This document shows positions 48,036 to 58,967 of a DNA stretch of 64,000 nucleotides, in pieces (within the stretch, counting starts at the first letter, position 1; each line of letters starts with the position of its first letter). The DNA is from Hexactinellida sp. DTS-2022. Its lineage: Eukaryota; Porifera; Hexactinellida. The DNA lies in the NCBI GenBank assembly GCA_028753945.1, contig JAPNXP010000001.1, positions 2,966,501 to 3,030,500 on the forward strand. The letters run 5' to 3'. Both the position numbers and the translations under genes were made by a program. The notes under the pieces are model-generated. The model was not told the DNA's origin. It ran no database searches and saw only the letters and a program-made list of their open reading frames with translations.

Positions 48036-51000
48036 CACGGGTGTAGATTTTGTACGAAATTATTGAAAAAATTGCCAATGCAAATGGCATATATTTTCAC
48101 TATATAGGCTATATGTACTCCTATAATCCATTCAATATAAATTCCCATGACATCAGAATTTAATTATAATCGTATTTCCGTATTTGCACTTTGTTAATTT
48201 TCGCCCTAATATTTTCGGCCTTATATTATCCTGGACACAGTCTAGAAATCTTATATTTATTAGATATGGATAGAAACGATCAATAAAATGTATTTTAAAT
48301 GTAAATTAAATTGATATTGTTGTTAAATGATTGTAAAATTGAATGTTTTTCTCTAAATCGCCGTTCCATGTCTCCCGATCCTGGATCATTATCTTCGAAA
48401 TTTAATTATAGCTCCAAAATTGTCTATATTGCAATTTACAAAGATTATTATGTTTTATAGCTGTATGCCAATAATTTTTCTTGTTTGGCGTAGATTTATA
48501 TGTTTTCAGAGATTAATGTAACCAAAGTCTCAATTTATTACGTGCAGAAATAATTTCTCAAACAGCATCAGTCTCTATGTGACGGGTGCATTTTGAACTA
48601 AATTTACCAGAAATGTGATTCAATTCACTAAGTTTACAGTTCATTGGTAACTGTTATTTATATGCTGGGTTGATATTTTTCAAATATGAATTGGAGCCAA
48701 AAAGGCTCTTCATTGAATAATTCCAACAATAAATCGATTTGCTTAAAATTTTAGAATAAATTCAATACCAAAACATGTTTAATTAATTGTAAATGCATTC
48801 AATTTTATTTTATGACAAAGAGCCAATTGTGATGTGTTTCATTTATAATTACCAGTTATCCATGTATTGTGTTTTCATCCTTGAAATTAGTTTATTTGTT
48901 TCAATCGTAGAATACTATATAATGTAATAGATATTATTATAAATCAATTTGCTCGTAAACATTATTTCTTCACTTCTGCTCTAATAAAATGGCTTCACTT
49001 CTTGAAATTCCTATCGAAGTAGCTGACAATTTGGATGAATATCATATAGAAAAGCTTTATTGCGTCTGTCCCTTTTGTTATGGACGGATTTCAGGCATTC
49101 CTGGAACAACGAAGAGACAACCACTTTCTCCCATTTTAGTAAAAGGGCAAAAAGATTTATGATATCGACTTCTCCCTCGAGTTAATCGATCTTTCGAATC
49201 CAAAGACACTGTGCGCTAGCTGCAAAAGAAGGCTTGTTCGTCTGGATTCAGGAGAGATAACCCAAGAGAGATGGAGTAATATGCGCATCTCTATTGAATT
49301 TCAAACTTGTATTGAAAACCCCGTTCGTGACACAAGGCAAAGTGTTTTATGTAACGTCGAAAAGAGATGTAATGTGTGTCAAATAGCCTCATCAACAGTC
49401 AACAATAAATTAGCTAGATTACAATCTAACCTACCTAGCGTAGGAAGACCACTTGAACAAAGTCCTTCCAGACCTCTTTGTAGTAAGTGCGGTCAATTCT
49501 TGGATAATCATGATAAGAAATCATGCCATAAAGTTATAAATCATCCTAAGTCTGCTCCTCAAGCAGCGCGGTTGTTTGTAGAACGTGTTCAAGCCAGAGG
49601 TAATACGAATAGATTTGCTTGTGATTATCTCCGTAATGCATTGCATGAAGTTGAAGATGGAGAAGCAAAGTTTACTTCATCCACATCGGTCTTGAAGTTG
49701 CACTCTTCGCTTGACACTAATAGACAACTTGCACTAACTACAGTCGGTTATAAAGGTCGTGATCACGAGACTAAGACTAAGCCATTCGACTGTTCGAGAT
49801 CTACAACGGCTTGGGCACCTAGGTTTAGTTAAGAAGGCTTACTGGGAATTGGCTCGGATACTTCGTAAGATGGAGTTATCTTCCCTGCAGGAGGCGTCAA
49901 GGCTGGATGGGATGAAAAGTGGACCATCTTTGGCGAAATATTTGCTCCAGTCATGCTTAACATGGAACAAAATACGGATAAATCAATTAATCCTGTACCT
50001 ACACCATTTGGATTTTGTCTTGATATTTGTAGACTACTTAAAATCATCACAAATAATCAAACTGACACCATTACAAGGCTGAAATTCCAACTCGATGGTG
50101 GTCACAGTTCCTAAAAATGTCGGTAAATATAGTTTAGGTGAATTCGGAGAGTGACTACATGCCAAATCCAAACAGTGTCCTAACAAATTTTGTAATTGCA
50201 ATTGGGCAAGCTCCTGAAACAAAAAACTATTTCAGAGAAATGTTTAATTATCCTTCGATTCGTGCACTATTTGATCTTGGAATTCCAAAGCAAGTAGCTT
50301 GTGATTTTAAGGTTGCAGCACTACTTGTCGGAATTCAACAGGCCCAAAGTAAACACCCCTGCCCATATTGCCTATGGCGAAAAGGATGTCCCTGTACTGG
50401 ACAACCATCAAAAACTAGAACTTATGATGGGACTATATCTGATCTGGCTACCAAATCCAATAATGTTATTAATTATCCCATTATTTGTTGGAAAGATTCT
50501 CCAATTGAAGTGCTGGCACTAGCTCCACTTCACATCCTCATTGGTCTTACGAATAGATTATATTTTGCTGCGAGACCATCAGAAACAACAACTACGAAAC
50601 AGGGTCGTCAACTTTATAAACAGCACTGTAATGCATTGCTGACGGCTAAGGTATACAGGTCTGATTATTGGAGAGGAGCACTTGAAGGTAATTCATGCTC
50701 GCGCCTTCTTGATGCAGTAGCGATGTATGAGATTCCTTTTTCATCTGATGTAAATCTAATTTTGAATGCGCTAAAAGCATTGAAAATAGTTAAAGATAAA
50801 TGTTTGGGGAAAACTCGTGAATTAGGCTGGGAGGATAGTATCAGTGATTTCAGGGATGCTTGGGCATCCACTTCTTTGCCATGGTCATTAAAATCTCATG
50901 TGTTATCTGATCACTACCAAGAATACTTTCACCATTATTAGTCTATTTCTAACGCTGGAGCAGCTATAAAATCAGAACTAAGTGGAGAGATGCTTCATTC

Positions 51001-51864
51001 TCGTTTGCAGAAGATATGGGATTTGAGATTCAAGACAAGAGAAACTAACCAAGCACTGTATTCTCAACATTTGATCGACTGTATGGTAACATACAACTAC
51101 AATCTTAAGTGGGACGAGGCTATTCGTAAATTACAAAATGAATCAAGTGGTTTTAAAGGCAATCTAACACCTCCCGATAGGGAAGAATTGATGGAGAATG
51201 TTATCATCCATGATGAAGAAAGGATTCAACCACACAATTGGGACACTGATGATTCTGACGAAGATTAAATCCTCATAGCAAAAAGTTCCAAGTACAGAGA
51301 ACCATTTAGATATGGACTATACACGGATTCATACTAAGTTAAAATGATACATTGATAAAATCTGAGAGTGTATTGGATTATTAAATTCTACAAAGATGTG
51401 CATTTACCCATGGAGCTGATGTGGTACATATTATTACGATAAACTAATTCATATACATTTATAAATAGCAATTTATACAATTTTGGAGCTATAATTAAGT
51501 TTCGAAGATAATGACCCAGGATCGGGAGACATGGAACGGCGATTTAGAGAAAAACATTCAATTTTACAATCATTTAACAACAATATCAATTTAATTTGCT
51601 TTTTAAAAACATTTAATGGATCGTTTCTATCCATATCTAATAAATATAAGATTTCTAGAATGTATCCAGGATAATATAAGGCTCAAAATAATAGGGCCAA
51701 AATTAACAAAGTGCAAATACGGAAATACGATTATAATTAAATTCTGATGTCATGGGAAATTAAATTTAAAGGATTCTAGGAGTACATATAGCCTAAATAG
51801 TGAAAATATATGCCATTTTCATTGGCAATTTTTTCAATAATTTCGTACAAAATTTACACCCGTG
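48036..51864 (+). mobile_element. element with about 400-bp TIRs and AACC target duplication, 3829 bp
   Basis: The left arm 48036 to about 48445 and right arm about 51455-51864 are inverted copies, starting CACGGGTGTAGATTTTGTAC and ending GTACAAAATTTACACCCGTG. The likely 4-bp TSD AACC lies at 48032-48035 and 51865-51868, and removing element plus one AACC restores the reading frame of the host gene exactly. It carries one gene (48989-51268). TIR length and TSD do not match a superfamily I can name. Confidence 0.88.
48989..51268 (+). pseudogene. putative transposase of the long-TIR element
   Basis: Starts MASLLEIPIEVADNLDEYHI at 48989. Cysteine pairs CVCPFC and LCASCKRRL, then RCNVCQ and LCSKCGQF, suggest zinc-binding N-terminal modules. 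Frame changes occur near 49160 and 49790, and a stop near 50130. The middle part reads IFGEIFAPVMLNMEQNTDKS and RLKFQLDGGHSSLK, the next ACDFKVAALLVGI, CPYCLWRKGC and LAPLHILIGLTNRLYF (50300-50560). The end is acidic (DTDDSDED). The QLDGG and ACDFK aspartates are candidates for a DDE catalytic core. Proteins with this ...D.K...G...HPCPYC...PLH..LG pattern are known to me as unnamed repeat proteins of insects and cnidarians. A transposase role is inferred from its position inside TIRs. Confidence 0.6.
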
Positions 51865-51884
51865 AACCCGGTATGAATGACCCA

Positions 51885-53280
51885 TTAAATAATTCCTGAA
51901 CTATGCTCAAACATATCTCTACGTAGTATTTTAGCAGCTTTTGCCAAGGTAAGAGCATCCGTGTCTAAGTCACCAGCTTGTTTTATGGCTCCAATATCCC
52001 TGTTAAACAAGAACACAACATTCCGTACTTGGTGATTTGCTGTGAGATCTGGTATGGCTGTTAGAATTTTCTCTTTTAGCCTTGTATTGTGTACTTCAGA
52101 GTTGACATCAAGCTCATGTAATCTAGCAGAATACAGTTTTGACAAATCCATCGGATTAAAAACTGGAGCACATTCCTCAGAATCACGGAATTCTTTTATG
52201 TATTGAACTAGCTGAGCAAAGGCTATTGCTTTTAGAGACTTCATTATCAGTGCCTTAACTTTCGTTTTTGGCAGCTTGTTTTGCTCTGTCATATAAATTC
52301 AATAGACATTTGGTGTGGTATAGAGCATCAATTGCAATCAAATCTCCACCAGCTAGCTTTGCCTACAACTTTGTATCCTGAAGATCTGTTGGACACTTCC
52401 TCACTTTAAAGTCATGCTCAAAACTAGAAGCCTTGTGAATGGTGTCTTTACTATGATCTGATGTTTTATCACAGAAAATACAGACATACATTGACTGAAC
52501 ACCATCTGAGTTCAATCTTCTAATTTTAATAGGACTGAAATATACTGGTATTACATCTTGGTTTCGCTTTAGTGCACGGTCTAGTTTTAAATTATTTATT
52601 TTATTTCTACATGATTTGTTCCATGCTGCACTGTGGGACCTTAAGGTATCTTCTATTCCAGATCCACCATCCAGCTTGTCAACATAAAGTTTAAATGTAG
52701 ATGGCATGGCATTAAGATCATGAAACTGATTGATATGTTGAGCAATTGAAGCATATCCAACACCTTTATCATTGGTCCTTGTTGATTGACAAGGAATCTG
52801 CAATTGCTCTTTTGTTTCACATTGACATCACATACATAGTTTCCAAATGATTTGGTCTGACTGTTCTGTGCAAGGCCTGTTTGCCGAGCTAGTAATACAT
52901 CTGTATTGCTTTGACATTATAGCAGTAACCGGAAAACACTATTGCAGATCTATTTAAATCTAGAATCATAATAAACAAATAAATAAATCACCTACATTCA
53001 AATTGAATGATAATGCAATCGAATTGATTCAAATTTCACTTTTGTTTGCATACAGACTATAAAATTGCCGACAAAATGTATGCCATGATAAACCACAATT
53101 TAAAGGGAGTTTATTATAGATGAATATTATACGTATTACAGGGTTAAACATATTCAAAATAGTAGAGTTTGGAAGGATTTTAGTATTTCAATATAAAAAA
53201 AACATCAAACAAAATAACCCTAATTTTCAGCCATCATGGGGCTCTGATGAATGGGGTCCACATCAAAAAATAATCATTAC
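51885..53280. other. 5' part of the FEN-like gene and upstream flank
   Basis: 51885-52803 is coding remnant described with the gene at 44600-52803 (frames 52292-51885 and 52803-52363). 52804-53280 has no further coding similarity and would hold its promoter, but I see no defined motif. Confidence 0.4.
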
Positions 53281-53286
53281 TTGCGC

Positions 53287-53530
53287 GCTTCACTTGCTAG
53301 GTCGCTACGCGGCAGGACACAACCACACACCAACCGCTTCGCGGTTGGTGTGTGGTTTATATACTCCTAATATTGATTATAAAGAGTAAATAGGCCTAAA
53401 ATAGTAGAATTTAACAATGTGAAATTTAGTGATTACGTCATCATGCGATAATGAGTAAGCATATTGGTGATCTGGTGTGACCAAAGTGTCCGCATCATTA
53501 ATATACATGTTCTATTAAATTTTATTATTT
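53287..53530. repeat. dispersed repeat with a conserved hairpin, copy 2
   Basis: Contains a near-perfect hairpin: AACCACACACCAACCGC, loop TTC, GCGGTTGGTGTGTGGTT at about 53320-53357. The flanks down to ttaatatacatgttctatta match 32120-32340 in inverted orientation. The upstream side has gcgcttcacttgctaggtcg and a GCTACGCGGC motif. Confidence 0.7.
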
Positions 53531-53748
53531 TTCTCTCTTAAAGGGCGCGAATAATGATGAATTTTCAGGGTTCTCGAAATGTGACAAATACGTCATAACT
53601 TGTCGAGGTGTGAGAAATTTTGAGTGGAAACCTTAACTTGTTGGCGGGTGCCAAAAGTTATCCCTATATGCCAAAAATCACATTTGGAAACCGTCTACTT
53701 TCTTCAATCAACTATTAACATACAAACAAATTATACACAACACATATA

Positions 53749-54382
53749 CCCCCCTACCAAAAGTATTCGTACACCCAAAAATTTCCTATGGAAATACTGG
53801 TAAACCTCCCAAAGCGGCACCACCGAGTAGCGGCACCTCCGATAGCGGCACAAAATCATTCTCCCGACGGGTGCCGCTTTGGGAGGTTTACCTGTACGAG
53901 CAACCTCCGAGAAGCGACATAAAATCATTCTCCCGATGGGTGCCGCTCTGGGATGTTTACCTGTAGTACTCTATAACTCTAATATTTATCGCAAAATCTA
54001 TGAGATGTCGCCACTTTGGTTTCAGAATCGTATTCTACGCCACCGAATTGACCATTGTAGAAGCTTTCAACTAAATTACATATTTATTAGTTTGAAAATT
54101 ATCATCCGGTGTCTCCATGTACCACTGCTTCCATTTGTCCCCATGGTACAAGATGGGAATAAGTGGTACATGGTGGCATAGGATGATAATTTTCAACCTA
54201 ATCAGGCTAATAGAGTTCAAAGCTTCTTTAAATGTATATTTCGAATGCGTAGATTACGAATATGAAATCTAAATTGCAATATTCCATGTATTTAGTGTAC
54301 AATAAACATTATTATAGACACACTATATTACTATTTTCTATGGGAATGCTTATGGAGTACGAATACTTTTTGTAGGGGAGTG
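53749..54382. mobile_element. mariner-like foldback MITE, 634 bp
   Basis: The left CCCCCCTACCAAAAGTATTC and right GAATACTTTTTGTAGGGGAGTG ends are inverted copies flanked by TA. The right half (54060-54225) has a second inverted repeat centred on a CCATGG at about 54140, with arms of about 80 bp (gaaaattatcatcc / ggatgataattttc). Another small MITE is nested at 53797-53965. Confidence 0.75.
53797..53965. mobile_element. small Tigger-like MITE with a duplicated right arm
   Basis: CTGGTAAACCTCCCAAAGCG at 53797 and its inverse CGCTTTGGGAGGTTTACCTG (ending 53894) are bounded by TA. A second, diverged right arm (gggtgccgctctgggatgtt to 53963) follows directly, again ending in TA. TAGCGGCACC-type units repeat inside. 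Confidence 0.7.
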
Positions 54383-54498
54383 TATATACACCCAGCCTTG
54401 TGTTTTAATAGTATAGATTGATCACTTAACATGTGTAAAAAAAATTATGCTTTTAGGAAAAAATGCACAATATTTATGATTAACAGCCTAACTATAAG

Positions 54499-55769
54499 TA
54501 GGTATTTAAATATTAGTTTTTTCTCACATTTTTAGTTTCATATGGGTATAGAATTATTGGATATATAACTACCTAATAGATAAAATGGAAATTTCCTTCA
54601 AATAATTAGGACAATTCATATAAATGTAACTGCTACGTAACACTGACAGGAGAGGGGACAGCTTATCTAGCTAAGTTGAATTGATTATAAAAGATAGATA
54701 AGCGAAAACAGCTAAACCAAGGTATTTTGGTAATGTAACCTTTGAACCGCCCCATGTATATATAATATTCGAGGTTTAGTAATTCTGTGGTACTTCACTT
54801 GTGGGGCTTCTGTAAACAGAAAACCTATGCGAATTGTGTGAAAAAGATCACCAAATTCCTAGTCCCATACGAAAGAATATCCACAAACGGGTAATCTGCA
54901 GCAATTGGAAATCGGGTGGCTATGGCTTGCCAACATGGCACCTCGTTTCTGCAGGTTCCACTGTAGTAGCGTCTCAATTGATAATAAAAAGATAAATTTT
55001 GACAAAAATTGCTTTATAGTAGCGTCTAGCTTCTCAGAATATTACTGTACGTCTTGTAATAGCACATCCATGGTTTACTAATACTAGTAGCGTCTCGAAA
55101 TATCACGCAACTGTTCTAAGATTGATCATAGATAGTATTCCGGACATTATATACTATAGTCAATGGACAAAAATATTTAACAATTATATTATATTTACAA
55201 TAACTTGGGCTAATTTCACAGTTATCTCACCCTTTACCTTCAATAATTTATTGCAAATCTCTAGATCTCTCGTTTGGTATATTTTAAAGCTAAATATCAT
55301 TTCTTAAAAAATTTTCTGGTAATTTCCTCATATTCTAGATTCTATTTAATGAACTAGATATCTCTGACACCTCAATTAAACATTCAAACTGTACTAGTTA
55401 CACTACTTTTGACCATTTATTTGTATATTTACGCCCCAAATTGCCTTTATTTATACTTTCAGATTGATTGTTCAAGGGGTATCGAATATATTGTCCCCAT
55501 ATTAAACCGCATGGCAAAATTGAAAACTTTAATTGATATTTGGTTATTCGGGTATATTCTAATTATGTCACATACGTGCCTATTACATTAATCGGTGAAT
55601 CCTGTTGAGTTTTTGGAATGTTATTTTCTTAAGATAATGATCACCATAAATGCTTATCTTTCAATTTATGAATCAGATTCAGAGGGTCTATTTTTTGTCT
55701 ATTTTTCCAACTGAATTACTTATATGTTACAATTAAAACCATATCTGGGGTACAAGTTTTACGTCGAAA
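54499..55769. other. non-coding; Tigger end and a three-fold motif
   Basis: TTTCTGCAGGTTCCACTGTA ending near 54965 is an inverted Tigger-type TIR without partner. The 11-mer TAGTAGCGTCT follows three times (about 54965, 55018, 55087). Otherwise AT-rich with short ORFs that carry no motif. Confidence 0.4.
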
Positions 55770-56194
55770 ATGGAGGCTTTATTTACCGAAAATATTAATG
55801 TAGTACGAATTATACGACCTGAATTGGAAACAGATGGAGAAGCCGACCCACAGGTTTGGCTTGACGTGAGGAAAGATGGTAGATTTGAATGAGTGTTGAA
55901 TGAGGTGGATTTGAATAGAGTATCCACCTTCCATTTGTTTATGAAAATCATCTCGAGAAATGTAGCAAACTATATTACTAGTTGTCCTGCGGGATTCTGC
56001 GGGAAGATTGCACCCTTACCTCCACTCGCTTTATTGAATCATGTGTTGTTAGCCTTCAAAAAAAAAGGAATTTTTCCATTTCTACATAGTCAGTTTACTG
56101 ACAAACTGACAATCTGGTTATGTGACATGCATTATCCAACCGAGCCTCGAAATGTTGCACAGCTTAGTTTTCGGACTGCAATGCAACTTTTGGG
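55770..56194 (+). CDS. possible host exon or decayed gene, function unknown
   Basis: From ATG 55770 the frame reads MEALFTENINVVRIIRPELE, then ADPQVWLDVRKDGRFE, one TGA (55890-55892) and on in the same frame through SRNVANYITSCPAGFCGKIA, PPLALLNHVLLAFKKKGIFP and TEPRNVAQLSFRTAMQLLG. The TGA sits where a Trp (TGG) would be natural, suggesting a point mutation. The frame stops at TAA 56196-56198, but GGGTAATC at 56194 could be a splice donor. The composition is clearly protein-like. I do not recognise a family. Confidence 0.35.
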
Positions 56195-56198
56195 GTAA

Positions 56199-58409
56199 TC
56201 GAACGAATGCTCTTAATCCTAATTTTAGGCCCTATATTGTATTAGTCTAAGCAATTTGATACCTACAATTTACCAATTTGAGATAATTACAATTTTTTCG
56301 GGCCGCGTGATATTTGTCCTCATAAGATAATCTTACAATTATTCAGGAAATTTAAAGACTTTCAATTATTACGAAATTGAGCAAATCCAATACATAAAAA
56401 TAGATCTCTATTGATCAGTAACACCATATCTAGCAACATATCAAAAATATTTCCCGGATTGTCCCAGGGATATTCCTTTCTCAGGGATTTTTGGTTGTAA
56501 ACAAACCTACCTTGTTTCAACTTGAAAATTCTTAATTGTTTTCTTTTTCGCATAGATATCCAAAATTCATTTCCCAAACTATCTAGAATTGTCTGGGATA
56601 TGAGCCAATATTGGTTCATGGAATTCTTATCAATTGTCTATCAATTTGTCTCGATTTTGCTCGCAGGTATGTAGCACTCAAACGGAACCCCCACTCTCCA
56701 GCCCTGATGGGTCCAGACCTCACCCCATAGTATGTACTTTTTCCCAATATTATTGGTCTACAAATAGAATTGCTATAATATCTAGTTTCAATTTTTATTA
56801 TAAATATGAGACTATGTATATTATTGAGAAAATATTTTATGCTGACGAGTAACAAAAATGCCGATCACGAATTTCGCATATTCAGTTCTCTAATATATTT
56901 ATACATCGTACAATAGACTCCGCTCAATAGAGTCACCTCTGGACCAGGTTACTTTGATTCGATTAAGGGAGAAATCTACACAGTGGCTTAAACTGTAGTT
57001 ATTAGGAAATAGGCATTTGGATTGCACCGTTGCAGGTACTCAAAAAGTGAAGTATTACTCAATTGAATGTCATGGTGAAAAATGATTTATCTACTCTTTT
57101 ATCCTTAGTTCTGGGCGATTTGTTATAAATCAATGAAAAACAAAGTTTTTGGTTTGTTAACAATCTTTTAATACTCACCCAATGTTATTGTTCAAAAATC
57201 TTGAAATGGGGAATATTTCTTTAAGTCCAGTTCCCAAGGGATATAAGGATTTGTACACTCATGTAAAGAGGGTAGATGGTTACTGAATGTAATTATAATG
57301 TGTATTAGAACTCATATAAACCCTACATGACTTTTTCTAGCATACCTATCACTTGTGCATCACATTAAATAAACCCCGAATTGTGCAAATCTAACTTCCT
57401 TCAATGTCAAAAACCCAATATGAGTTCATAGTTCACTGCTCTGATTGTGAAATTGTTCTTAAGTGCTCATTTGTTCTTAATATACAATATTTCCATACAT
57501 TTGTGTACTAAACAATAAGATATACTGTACTACTGAATTGTAGCGAATAATTATTTTTAGCATTTTCATAGCAACACAAAGAGACAATGGAATTCGCTAA
57601 AATATTCAAAGTTCCGCACTGTTTCGGAAGCTAAGGTTTCCATAATTAATTCTTACAACATTAATCTAAAACCTGTCAAATTTTCTCGTTGATCTTTGAT
57701 GTACTTTTTTTGCGCTTACCTGATATTTTTAATTTTGAAAGTTTTGAACAATTTTGGGCATAGAGTTTTACACCCTGTTAAAATTAGAATACATCCGTGT
57801 AACAGTAAATCAGTTTACAAATTATCTTTAGCATACTCATTTAGTACCACGATTCCTTATATATTGTAATTCAGAGTCAAATGAAATATGTTGTATTTTA
57901 GAATTCTCAAAGCCATAAATGGAACTATGCATTTGATATAATACAAAAGTATATTTATAGGCTTAGTTTGTGTTCAAATCAATTGAAATTTAATACGAAC
58001 GTTAGTATACTATCTAACTATAATTTATTACCATTTGGAGGCAGGCATTTTGATAACCGCGAATTTTTTCTTATTTCCATGTGTTAGCCACTGTGATCTA
58101 TTAGCCGAAAATATTTTAAGCCAAGCAGTCATTTCCTTTTATAAATTTCTTGCTATGTACTAATATATGTAAATAAATTTATTTGTAGCTTGCAACTAGT
58201 ATTATTAGGTATACAAGTAGAATGCTGATTCTGAATTGATATATAATAATATTTTCAAAATAATTTGAAAAATTAATTAATATTCCTTTTGTACCTAGAG
58301 ACATTATATTAATTAATGTAATCGATTATTTTATCAAAGAACTCCTCTTGCTTTATCTGTAGACATATTAGTAAAAAGTATACGGTATTATCTCCAATAA
58401 TCTCACTCT
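56199..58409. other. mostly non-coding; worn Tigger end
   Basis: 56910-57000 (tagactccgctcaatagagt, then ttcgattaagggagaaatct) resembles the Tigger-type end at 61808. A minus-strand ORF is listed separately. The rest is AT-rich with no structure I can bound. Confidence 0.35.
56362..56619 (-). CDS. 85-codon ORF, unknown
   Basis: Reads MNQYWLISQTILDSLGNEFW, RKRKQLRIFKLKQGRFVYNQ and KSLRKEYPWDNPGNIFDMLL before a stop. The composition is plausible for a protein and richer in charged residues than nearby frames, but no motif, splice site or neighbour supports it. Confidence 0.2.
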   Translation of the reverse strand: MNQYWLISQTILDSLGNEFWISMRKRKQLRIFKLKQGRFVYNQKSLRKEYPWDNPGNIFDMLLDMVLLINRDLFLCIGFAQFRNN

Positions 58410-58417
58410 CTATGGAG

Positions 58418-58959
58418 CAGTGATGTGCTCCGTTACTAGTATCGGAGTAACGGTGACGGTAACGGTAACGGTCACGGTAACGGAAAAAGTTACGGTAACG
58501 GGTGTCGATAAGTTACGGTTACGGAATAAAGTAACGGTAACGGACGTCTCGGAGTTACGGTAACGGAAAAAAGTAGCGGTAACGGGCATGGTAACGGACA
58601 TCCGTTACTTTTAACTAGTTACCGTTATCTTTAATCAGTCACTCTTACCATTACTTTACCGTAACACAGTAACCTTTACTACGGTAAACTTATTCCATTG
58701 CAATTACAATGTTTTTAAAATCAGTTACCGTTACATTAAGGTAAACTGTACTGAATAAAGGTAAACGGATGAAATTAAAAAAAGTAACGGAGTAACGGTA
58801 ACTGAAGAAATAAAGTAACGATAACGGAGTAAAAGTAACGGGAGAAAAAAAGTAACGGCAACGGAGTAACGGTAACGGAACAAATATAGTAACAGTAACG
58901 GGAGATATAAAGTAACGTTAACGTAGTAACGGAAGATTTAGTAACGGAGCACATCACTG
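58418..58959. mobile_element. hAT MITE with GTAACGG arrays, copy 2, 542 bp
   Basis: Starts CAGTGATGTGCTCCGTTACT and ends AGTAACGGAGCACATCACTG, the same TIR as at 42973. The 8-bp TSD CTATGGAG is exact (58410-58417 and 58960-58967). GTAACGG and near variants recur dozens of times. No nested repeat in this copy. Confidence 0.95.
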
Positions 58960-58967
58960 CTATGGAG

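Larger units (their letters stand above)
44600..52803 (-). pseudogene. FEN/XPG-like protein of the HEEADTR family, in pieces
   Basis: Order on the minus strand: a zinc module CIFCDKTSDHS ... YHTKCLLNLYDRAK (about 52500-52310), a helical part (52292-51885), then a break by the element at 48036-51864. Removing that element and one AACC copy joins FIPG to CQQESVPLSMLSLVSMILDG. Further parts: TTASVDNIDHNPSSTT (47410), IHHINPSQIPVIFMDQPFFA (46970), VKGDGGAVGLTENATANHRG (46320), and CTHEEADTRIVFHV, RTVDTDVVVIL, HAITGCD and GIGKKTAWNTWDAF (45584-44868), ending DWGWIMSDGNWKPFWTELPQ and TAA at 44600. The EEAD, DTD and GCD...GIGKKTA set resembles the acidic active site and helix-turn region of FEN/XPG nucleases. 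I know the family only as uncharacterised proteins in many animals. Many frameshifts. Confidence 0.65.
44241..54498 (-). mobile_element. large TIR-bounded element carrying a FEN-like gene, about 10.3 kb
   Basis: The left end (44241-44297: ATAGTTGGGCGGTTAATCAG, then gtgcactttttcctaaaagc) and the right end (54437-54498, inverted: ATAGTTAGGCTGTTAATCAT, then gtgcattttttcctaaaagc) match over about 55 bp. They bracket the minus-strand gene at 44600-52803. Without later insertions (48036-51864, 47475-47643, 53749-54382) it is about 5.6 kb. No clear TSD, so class unknown. Confidence 0.65.

Noticed and set aside
58410..58957. Thr/Val-rich ORFs in the GTAACGG array
   Set aside because: They are translations of a short tandem repeat (VTVTVT-type) and do not represent a gene.
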